This document shows, piece by piece, positions 12,031 through 20,535 of a DNA stretch of 64,000 nucleotides. Origin of the DNA: Isoetes taiwanensis (Eukaryota; Streptophyta; Lycopodiopsida; Isoetales; Isoetaceae). The DNA lies in assembly GCA_021234155.1 (NCBI GenBank), contig JAJEKV010000046.1, positions 10,618,818 through 10,682,817 of the forward strand, given 5' to 3'. A program made the position numbers and the translations under genes. The notes under the pieces are model-generated. The model saw nothing but the letters and a program-made list of their open reading frames with translations. It was not told the DNA's origin and ran no database searches. Numbering within the stretch: position 1 is the stretch's first letter; each line of letters opens with the position of its first letter.

Positions 12031-14548
12031 TGCTGCCATGCCATGGCAGCATGGAAGAGCCAAGCACATGTTTGCACTAATCCTCTCAGCTTGATTTGGT
12101 TTGCAAGATAATAGGGAAATGCTTCACTAGCATACATCAAAGCTTGAAGAGCAAAGGAAGGACAATTGACTCAAGTCACTCAAGAGATACAAAAGGTCAA
12201 ACAAGCAAAGGAAGTGAAGAGAAGAGGAGAAAGAAGACCCCTTGAAGAATATTCCATGGTATGTAGCTCTTTGTGATCTTGGCATCTTTGGCATTTTGAT
12301 CCCCTTCCCCATTTGCTCCACCATCCTAAGATACCCTTGTACTTTGACTCCTTGCTCATATGCCTCCCAAAAGTCAACCTTGACCTTGAAAGTTCTTTCT
12401 AGTCAAAATACACCTTCATGAAACACCACTTGCTTCATCATCCACTAGTTCAAAAGTGACTTGACTTGGTCATAATCTTGCTCACAAAGTCAACATCCCA
12501 TGCAACTTGAGCAAAGTTAAAAGAAGATTGCAAAATTCCTAAGGGAAGTGCTCAAATTTCAAATGTGCCCTAAGAGGCACCTTAAAGTTGCTCCATAAAT
12601 TTTTTTGGCTCCTAAATGAGCACTTGATGTGCCAAGTCACTTCACACCTCACATCACACCTCACTTCACACGCCAAGTCATCATACCCATCATCATTCTA
12701 GCCATTTCATGTCAAACTCTCACATTCAAATCAAAATTCATATCAAAGTATTAAACTAGCTTCATTGTTGCCACATCACCATTGACACCTCATCATTCAC
12801 ACACGTCATCTCCATGTCATTCAAAAATTTTGACTAGAAAGAATTTTCAAATTCAAGATGGCTGACATGTCACCATTCCTATTGGCCACATCACACCACC
12901 TAGCCTTGTCATCATTTCCAAATGCCACTACATCCACTCCTTAGCTCATTTGTTTGCCAAAATCCAAAGAACTCCATTATGAGAAGAGATTCCAGAATCT
13001 TTTAGGGTGCAAGAAAAGATTCCCTCAGGAAAAAAGAATTTTGAAAAAAGGCTTTGTTTTGGGCATTATATGTGCTTCCTAGGGAATCGTGCCTTAGTGC
13101 CTAGGGGTGCAAAAATTTTCCTATCTACCCCCAGCCCTAATTTCTCTTTCCAGCCAATCTCCCCATGCCCGGGCGTGTGGGGCGGTGGAGGTACCGGATC
13201 CCACGTGGATATTGCACGCAATAATCAGAAATATTGAATTTTCTTCTTGTTATATACCTTGGCCGCCAAATTCGATTGAGCCTGTGGGATATTTCGTCTG
13301 AACTCATATGAACCCTAAATCCGGAAAACGCCAAGATCCAGTTAATTTGGCCTAACAAACTAGCAAATCATGACCTAAACTGGCCGAATCACCATGTTTA
13401 ATGCCAAGAACACTTATTGCGGACTAAAAGACAGAGGATTGAAGGGAAATGATCAAGATCTCAACGGAACAGAGCATTTACAAAAGGGGCTTTTCTGCAC
13501 AGAAAAAATTCGAGGGCTTTGAGGCAAAGAAGTGCTTTCTGGCTTTGAAGAAGGACCGGCTTGATGACCTTGAGCTTGATTCTGACCTCCAATGTTTACC
13601 TATGATCCAGATTATTGACTCAATTCTCTGGATTTGCTGAATGTGTACCTATTTGATCCTGTGCCCAAGACCACGAGCTTGGGATATTACATTGTGTCTC
13701 TTGAGTGCTTGATTAAATTGAAAATCCGACCTTTGTAGCAATCTGTTTGAGTTGCATCGAAACTCATTCCCAAAAGTAGGCAATTATCAGAGGCTAGGCG
13801 TCTTGTGTCTGTCCAAACTGTCAGATATGTGTGGTCTGCCTATGTAGCAACTCTTTGGGAAGTGCAAAAGCCAAATTCCTGTCAAGGCAAAATTACAATA
13901 CCAATTTGAGCCAACATCTTTAGATCCACTGGTATTGCACAACAGGCATTGAGCATAAGAGAGTGATTGTTTGAGCATCAATCTTGTCAAACTAAATATG
14001 ATGAACAAGGCAATGCTAGACACGCGTGCAATCCTTCATTAGAAAATATCTTCTTTCAAGATTGTTCATTTTTTATAGTCTTAGGCAAAAATCGTCAAAA
14101 AAAAAAATTAGGTTCCTTTTTGTCAAAAAAAAGACTTGGCCCTTATTGTGCAGACAAATCTGAGCAGAATAGAGTTGGTAACTCCAGAAAATTCCTTGCC
14201 AATATCGAGTTCCAAATTTTTGCTCTCTGCCAGGGATATTGACCAAAAATTGACTGGGTCAGTGATCTAATTTTGGCCTACCTAACCTACTCAGACCTCG
14301 TTGAGATTTTATAGCCTGTTAGTGTCAAGTATTGAGCATCTTGAGGAGAGGGATCCATATCCATAGCTTGATAGGTCATTTTCTGCAAGTTATTTTGTGA
14401 AGCAGACTTTTTTGCCTTCAGGGAAACATACTCCTAGTGAACTTTTTTGCACCATTTTTGGAATTTTTGCACTCAGAGTGGTTGCCTCAAGCAACCTGGA
14501 GGTTCTAAACCACTGAGGTTGAAGGTTTTGCCAGGAACACCTTCAACA
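12031..14548 (+). repeat. Gypsy G1 5' LTR (LTR1, copy A)
   Basis: Starts TGCTGCCATG as part of the near-perfect palindrome 12031-12051 and ends TTCAACA three bases before a PBS, giving about 2.5 kb. Its first 0.75 kb match the start of the 3' LTR (20536-21258), after which the two differ. The part around 12140-13740 also matches, reversed and more diverged, 23450-25141. Near its 3' end a hairpin (GGTTGCCTCAAGCAACC) followed by TGGAGGTTCTAA corresponds in position and shape to a hairpin near the end of LTR2, so LTR1 and LTR2 are distant relatives. No host gene is contained in it. Confidence 0.75.
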
Positions 14549-14551
14549 TTT

Positions 14552-14569
14552 TGGAGGTTCTACCGAGAT
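14552..14569 (+). promoter_or_regulatory. G1 primer-binding site, tRNA-Gln type
   Basis: TGGAGGTTCTACC follows the LTR end by three bases. From memory of plant tRNA sequences it is complementary to the acceptor end of a tRNA-Gln (a GGTTCTA acceptor strand pairs with TAGAACC, then discriminator T and CCA). Copy A reads ACCGAGATC and copy B ACCACAGAGATC after this core; the difference lies on a CAG. Confidence 0.6.
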
Positions 14570-14591
14570 CATTTTCCTGGAATCTGAACTC

Positions 14592-17500
14592 ATGGCACCC
14601 AGAAGAACTAATGAGGCATCTGAGCCTACTGAAGCACAGGATAATCATGAAGCTACTGCAGCACCTACTGTCACTATACAAGCAAATGCAGGTATGCCTT
14701 ATCAATACTTTGAGCTAAATGTGCCTATTCCAGTCCCTGTTTTTGATCCGAGCATGAATGCCAATAATTTCCTCAAGACTTTTGAAGAATACTACCAAGA
14801 ATATGGTCACAAAAAGGGCTGTAAGTTTTCTGAGTTTAAAAAATGTTTCAAGAATGATGAAGTCAGGGCTTGGTTAGAGTATGTTGTAAGTTTAGGCACC
14901 AACTCTTGGGAAGAACTGGTAAAAAAGTTTTTAGCAAGGTTTGGAAGAGTCTTGGACCCCCAGGATTTAATCTTTGAGTTGCAAACTTTTCGCATCAAAC
15001 ATGGTGAGAGTGTGCATCAGTATGTTGAAAGATTCAATCTCTATCTGGTCAAATGCCAAATCAATCATGTTCCTAACCATACCCTGCATCTAGTGGCTTC
15101 TTTTATCAGGGGATTAAGCAGCAGACCGAGGATACACAGAAAGCTTTTGAAGATCCAAAAACAAGAGGGGTTTGATACAATACACAAGGCTTTCACCAAG
15201 GCTACTAAAATTGCAGATATGATATCTTACTTACCAGATGATGTGCACTCACCAAGTGATCCCTTTTTTCCAGATTATGAGCAAGAATATATGGGAGCAG
15301 CACCTATACCTATTTATGCTGTCCAAAAAGAGAAGAAAAAGGTTAAGATTGAAGATGATGAGGCTCCTGCAGCAGATGTAAGAGCAGAGATCACCAAAGT
15401 GTCTGAAGCACTGGTTGAGGTAACCAAACAACTTCAAGAGCTGAAAAGCTCAAAATTTGAAAAGAAAACTTACCCTCCATGTGTGCATTGCTTTAGAGAT
15501 ACTCATTCTTCTGACTATTGCTGGTATAGGCCATGCACTAAGTGTGGAAAGAGAGGTCATTTTGGTAAAGAATGCCCTGTGTGTGAATTTTGTAAGGCTG
15601 TAGGGCATTATGAGGATAGGTGCAGTGTTAAAGAGTATTTTGCCAGACAAGAAAAGTCTAAAGTTAATGAGCCAAATGCATCTATAAGGTTTGTGCAGGA
15701 AATTGAGGAACAAGAGGAGATAATGGCTGTCCACACCAGGAGAATGAATAATGCCAAAGAAAGAGAATCAACACATGAGGAAGCTGACATCTTGAAACAT
15801 AGGGATGCTGAGCAAGCAGTGGCTGTGCCTCCTCCTCCTGCTCAGAAATTTGTCAAGAAGGAGAAAGAGTGTGAGGACTTTGAATATTTGTTGAAAAATT
15901 CAAAAAATTGTGTAGATCTGCTGACCTTGCTCAAGATAGCCCCTTCTTACAGAAAAAAGGTTCTCAATCTGACTAAGGAAGATGAGTTTGCCCTAACAAA
16001 CCACATTGAGGAGCACATGCTCACTCAGGATGATTATGATCCTGGAGCTTTCACTTGTGTTGCCAAAATGGGAGGAAAAATCTTAACCAAGGTTCTGCTA
16101 GATGGAGGATCACCCCTGAATGTAATGCCACACCATGTTATGAGGCTATGTGGTCTAGAAATAGACAAGAAGGCTCCAATGATCTTAAAATCTTTCTCTA
16201 ACACAAAAATCAATCCAGTTGGAATAGTTAGCAACGTGCCTATTGATGTTGAAGGAATAATGGTTGCAGCTAACTTTGTTGTGGTTGCTTTTGAAGGAAT
16301 AGGGGACAAATCAGATATATATGACTTACTTTTGGGCAGAAAATGGCTTTCTACAGTTGATGCTAGGCCTGTGTGGTCAAAAGGAGAATGCACTATTTCA
16401 AATGGCAAGAAAAAGGTAACATTGTACAATAAGTTAGGAGAGTTTGAAAGCATGAATTTCATTGAAGAAGAAATGCTGCTATCACATCCATGTGGAGAAT
16501 TTGAACTGAATGCAGTAGAACTAGAGTCTAGCATAAAAATTCCAAAAGAATTAGCTTCAGCTAAAACAAGCAATTTTGCTTATTTATGGTTTGATGGTGG
16601 TGTTTCCAAAAGGCTGAATGTAGCATCTTCTGCTGCTATTCTCAAGGATGCTTCCAACAGGTTGCTTGCTAAGGTGGGTAGAATTTATCCAAATGTCACT
16701 TCTAATATGGCAGAGTATAAGGCATTAATTGCAGGTCTTCAAGAAGCAAAAAATCTAAACATTAGTGATGTAATCATCTTTGGAGACTCTCAGCTTGTCT
16801 GCAGGCAAATATCAGGAGAATATCAGGCCAAGAGTGAAGACATGATGCAGCTCAGAGATCAAGCTATGCTGGAACTGAAGAATTTTGAAACTTGGAAACT
16901 TTGCCATGTGCCAAGGGAGCAAAATTGTGAAGCAGACTCGTTGTGCAGGAGTGTGCTACTGGAACACTTGGCTGAGGGAGCAATTCAAGAAGATGAGCTC
17001 GAAAAGAAAGATCTGCAACAGCTATACCCCATCCTGGTAATCAATGCAAGTGAAGACAAACAGGTAAAAGAAATCAAGGTCAACAAGAAAGGTCTAGATA
17101 GGGTATTATATGTTGGTGATTTGTTTAAAGAAGAGGACAATGCTTTTGTTACTAAATTCTTTGATGATTGGAAGGATATCTTTGCTTGGGATTATGATGA
17201 GTTGGTTGGTGTTGACAAAAGCATTTGTGAGTTTGAGATCAAGATCAAGGAATGTATGAAACCTGTTATACAAAAGCTAAGAAGGATTAATGCTTCTCTA
17301 TTAGGTTTAATCAAGGAGGAATTGTGCAAAATGAAAGATGCAGGTGTGATTGCAGAAATTGTGAACCCTGAGTGGCTATCTTGCATTGTTCCTGTTGAGA
17401 AGAAAAACAAGACTATTAGAATTTGCATAGATTATAGAGATCTAAACAAATCCACTATCAAAGATTGCTATCCTTTGCCATTTCTGAAAGAAGTGCTGCA

Positions 17501-18254
17501 TGCTGTAGCAGGGAAAGAAATTTACTCATTCTTAGATGGCTTTTCAGGTTTTAATCAGATAAGCATCAAGGAAAGTGATCAGCCAAAAACTTCATTTATC
17601 ACACCTTGGGGAACATTTGCCATGAAAAGAATGCCATTTGGATTGATGAATGCATCTGCAACATTCCAAAGAGCCATGGATACAATTTTTAGAGAAATGC
17701 CTGCCAATATTTTTCGTGTATTTTTGGATGACCTTTGTTTGGGAACTTCTCTAGAAAAACATTTTGATATGCTAACCATGCTGTTTGATTTGTGTAGAAA
17801 AGGGGGAGTGAGTTTGAATCCCAAAAAATGTGTTTTTTTATCCTCAAGAGGAGAGTTGCTTGGGCATGTAGTGTCTACAGGAATTCAAATATCTGAAAGT
17901 AAGGTTGAAGCTCTAAGAAAACTAGCACCTCCAAAAACCCTCAAGCAGGTTAAAAGCTTCATGGGGATGACTAGCTTTTTGAGAATGTATGTACCTCATT
18001 TTTCCCACACTATGAGCCCAATTTCTAACCTCACAAAGGTTGGAAAGTTCTCCAAAAGTGAAAGCAAACATATCCTAGTAAATTGGGATGAGCAATGCCA
18101 AGAATCTTTTGACAAGATCATTGATGCTATTTGTAAATCTATCCTACTTAAACCTCCTGATCTAGAGAGACCCTTCAAAGCTTATATCAGTGTGACAAAA
18201 AAGGCAATTGGTTTGGCACTGCTGCAAGCAAGATGTGGTCAGACACTGAATTAA
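14592..18254 (+). CDS. G1 gypsy polyprotein: Gag-PR-archaeal RNase H-RT, open 1220 codons
   Basis: Ty3/gypsy polyprotein of the non-chromovirus (Tat/Athila-like) kind, starting at ATG 14592, 22 bp after the PBS. Domains: retrotransposon Gag core about residues 55-205; two CX2CX4HX4C zinc knuckles at 315-328 and 331-344; aspartic protease with LLDGGS (Asp504); an RNase H of the archaeal type at about 660-790 with Asp668, Glu708, Asp732 and Asp782, all catalytic positions kept; then RT at about 880-1110 with FLDD at 1044-1047. The start of the normal gypsy RNase H follows, but its first catalytic Asp is replaced (Ser1200 in YISVTKKAIG). The frame ends early because copy A lacks 25 bp present in copy B, between two TGCAAG repeats near 18228. 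Known Tat elements usually carry the extra RNase H after RT, so this order is unusual. No chromodomain is seen. Confidence 0.9.
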   Translation: MAPRRTNEASEPTEAQDNHEATAAPTVTIQANAGMPYQYFELNVPIPVPVFDPSMNANNFLKTFEEYYQEYGHKKGCKFSEFKKCFKNDEVRAWLEYVVSLGTNSWEELVKKFLARFGRVLDPQDLIFELQTFRIKHGESVHQYVERFNLYLVKCQINHVPNHTLHLVASFIRGLSSRPRIHRKLLKIQKQEGFDTIHKAFTKATKIADMISYLPDDVHSPSDPFFPDYEQEYMGAAPIPIYAVQKEKKKVKIEDDEAPAADVRAEITKVSEALVEVTKQLQELKSSKFEKKTYPPCVHCFRDTHSSDYCWYRPCTKCGKRGHFGKECPVCEFCKAVGHYEDRCSVKEYFARQEKSKVNEPNASIRFVQEIEEQEEIMAVHTRRMNNAKERESTHEEADILKHRDAEQAVAVPPPPAQKFVKKEKECEDFEYLLKNSKNCVDLLTLLKIAPSYRKKVLNLTKEDEFALTNHIEEHMLTQDDYDPGAFTCVAKMGGKILTKVLLDGGSPLNVMPHHVMRLCGLEIDKKAPMILKSFSNTKINPVGIVSNVPIDVEGIMVAANFVVVAFEGIGDKSDIYDLLLGRKWLSTVDARPVWSKGECTISNGKKKVTLYNKLGEFESMNFIEEEMLLSHPCGEFELNAVELESSIKIPKELASAKTSNFAYLWFDGGVSKRLNVASSAAILKDASNRLLAKVGRIYPNVTSNMAEYKALIAGLQEAKNLNISDVIIFGDSQLVCRQISGEYQAKSEDMMQLRDQAMLELKNFETWKLCHVPREQNCEADSLCRSVLLEHLAEGAIQEDELEKKDLQQLYPILVINASEDKQVKEIKVNKKGLDRVLYVGDLFKEEDNAFVTKFFDDWKDIFAWDYDELVGVDKSICEFEIKIKECMKPVIQKLRRINASLLGLIKEELCKMKDAGVIAEIVNPEWLSCIVPVEKKNKTIRICIDYRDLNKSTIKDCYPLPFLKEVLHAVAGKEIYSFLDGFSGFNQISIKESDQPKTSFITPWGTFAMKRMPFGLMNASATFQRAMDTIFREMPANIFRVFLDDLCLGTSLEKHFDMLTMLFDLCRKGGVSLNPKKCVFLSSRGELLGHVVSTGIQISESKVEALRKLAPPKTLKQVKSFMGMTSFLRMYVPHFSHTMSPISNLTKVGKFSKSESKHILVNWDEQCQESFDKIIDAICKSILLKPPDLERPFKAYISVTKKAIGLALLQARCGQTLN

Positions 18255-19855
18255 GGTATCCCAGGTTGGAGAAAAGTGCAGCAGCTTTGATGTTCTTGAT
18301 AGAAAGACAAGGACATCTTCTTCAAAACAATCAGGTGCAAGTATTCATGAGACAAAATCCTTTCTCACTCCTTTTTGCAAAAAAGCAACCAAAGGCCAAA
18401 TTGTGCAGGTGGGCTTGTAAGATCCAAGCTTATGATATTACTGTAAAGGTGGTAAAGTTGATCGAGAATCCCAGCTCTTATCTTCCACATGTGTTATTTG
18501 AGCATGAAGATCAAGAAGGGTTATGTAATGATGACAATCTAACAAACTTGATTTCTTTTGATGCAGAAGATATTGACTGGCAATTTGACATCAGAAACTA
18601 TCTGGAGAGCAATGAGTTGCCCAAGAATTTGAGTGACAGTCAAGAGAGAAGATTCAAGGACAAGTGCAAAAAGTTCAGGCTAATTGAAGGGATCCTATGC
18701 AAAGTTGACAAGGAAGGAGTCTTGTTGAGATGTGTGGATGAAGAAGAGGCCAGAATGATAATTGAAGCATGTCATGAGGGAGTGTGTGGAGGACACTTTG
18801 CAGCAGATACAACTGCAAAAAAAGATTCTCAGGTCAGGATACTTTTGGCCCACTCTTTTCAAGGATTGTTATGAGACTATAAAATGCTGCCATAAATTGT
18901 CAGATCTTTGGTAAGAAAACTCTGCAACCAGCTGCCCTGACTGCCATAACTTCCCCTGGGCCTTTTCAAATGTGGGGGTTGGATTTTATAGGTCCCATAG
19001 ACCCACCTTCTTCAGCTCAACACCAGTTCATATTAGTTGCCACTGATTACTTCACCAAATGGGCAGAGGCAATTCCTTTGAGAGAAGCCAATGCTCAAGC
19101 TACTGCAAGATTTCTGCATGAAAATATTTGTGCCAGATTTGGCATACCTTTCAAAATAGTTTCTGATAGAGGCAGCCAATTCATCAACCATACAATTGCA
19201 TTTCTACTAGCCACCTTGAAAGTCAAACATACCAAAAGTTCATCCTATTACCCTCAGGGAAATGGCCAAGCAGAATCAACTAATAAGACTCTCAAATCCA
19301 TCCTCAAAGACCATCAGTGTTTCAAAAAAGGATTGGCACCTAAGACTCCATGATGCACTTTGGGCATATAGAACTACCATCAAAGTGGCTACAAAACACA
19401 CTCCTTTCAGTTTGGTATATGGGATAGAGTCAGTACTGCCTATAGAATTAGAGCTTCCATCACTCAGACTGGCTTATCAGATAAATTTGGAAATGGATGA
19501 GGCTCTAAAAGACAGGTTTGTGAGATTGATGCAGCTAGAGGAGCATAGATATGAGGCTGAGAATGCAGTGATGAGAAAAAAGGCTAAAGATATAGCAGCC
19601 TTCAAAGCAGCACACAAATTGCAGGGAGTCTTAAAAACAGGAGAGTTAGTGTTGAAATGGAACAAAGCAAGGGAGGATATAGCATCCAAATTTGAGAATC
19701 TTTGGGAGGGACCATTTGAAGTGATAGGAACAGCTGGCAAAGATTCATATTGGCTGAAAGATATTGCTGATGGCAGAGAATTAATGAACCCTATCAACAT
19801 TGTGCACCTAAAAAGGTATTGGCAACAACATGTTGCCCTTGCTTTGTTTAACTAA
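18233..19855 (+). pseudogene. G1 degenerate RNase H and integrase (copy A)
   Basis: Continuation of G1 pol after the 25-bp deletion. 18233-18874 gives the rest of the gypsy RNase H (RLEKSAAALMF kept, the later Asp absent: VFMRQNPFSLL) and the integrase zinc-binding region (HEGVCGGH). An extra A in an A-run at 18819-18825 shifts the frame, and a second one-base shift at CCATAAATTGTCAG near 18895 disrupts the CxxC in both copies. The core resumes at 18970 with GLDFIGP, SDRGSQF and PQGNGQAES (DDE residues kept); copy A has a 2-bp loss near 19308. The C-terminal domain (LWEGPFEVIG, HLKRYW) ends at 19855. Confidence 0.87.
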
Positions 19856-20535
19856 AATCATCTAGGATTAGTTAGTGCATTGCTAAAAGAAAAATAAGAA
19901 ATAGGATGAAAGCAAAAAATTAGTTAAGCCTACCCTAGTAAGTCTAGTTCTGCTTTGAGATTATTATTCGTGTACTAATGAGTTTCTAGTGTTGCGAGTA
20001 CAAAAAGGCTGTACAGGTTGTGATCAACTGAGGGAGTGAATCAATACTGATCATAGTTCCATGCAGGTGCATCTGAACATGTCATTCACACATCTCTTTC
20101 ACTACATTACATAATTCTTTATCATCTGGAGTTGCTGCCATTGCCCCCACACCAGCAACTCATTCAAACTAACAAGCTTTATCTTCACATGCAGGTGCAT
20201 CCTTATATCTGCCTCCATCTGTCATCTGATCAAGAGTTGACCTTATTACATCTGAAAACCCCCTACATCTTCATAAAATTCCCAAGCTGCTGTCATACTA
20301 CCATCCTGCAGCTTCTCATAACTAAAGAGATTCATTTTCCATGCAGGTTCATCTGAAAGGAACATAATTCATGTGTACATTCATAATGCCAAATCTGTCA
20401 CTTTCAAATCCATATGCAGGTCATTGAGTTGCCAAACATATTCTCACATTGGCAACTGGCTGGAGCTATGTCAAGAAGTACAAACAACTAGTTAAAGGGG
20501 CTGGTAGACCAGCCTTCTCTTTTAGTTTGGCATAA
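19856..20535 (+). repeat. G1 3' untranslated region with CATGCAGGT repeats (copy A)
   Basis: No coding sequence. The motif CATGCAGGT(G/T)CATC, or a close variant, occurs near 20062, 20189 and 20341 with a shorter form near 20414. A purine-rich GTTAAAGGGGC at about 20494 lies 35 bp before the LTR and next to the palindrome GGCTGGTAGACCAGCC; it is the best polypurine-tract candidate, but its distance from the LTR is odd. Confidence 0.55.

Noticed and set aside
12127-12377. 65-codon frames recurring four times in the window
   Set aside because: They recur only because they lie in LTR1; no coding signature.
16034-16573. 179-codon minus-strand frame
   Set aside because: Antisense shadow of the G1 protease region.
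20062-20430. Possible CRISPR-like spaced repeats
   Set aside because: Only about four short imperfect motifs with irregular spacing in a plant retrotransposon.
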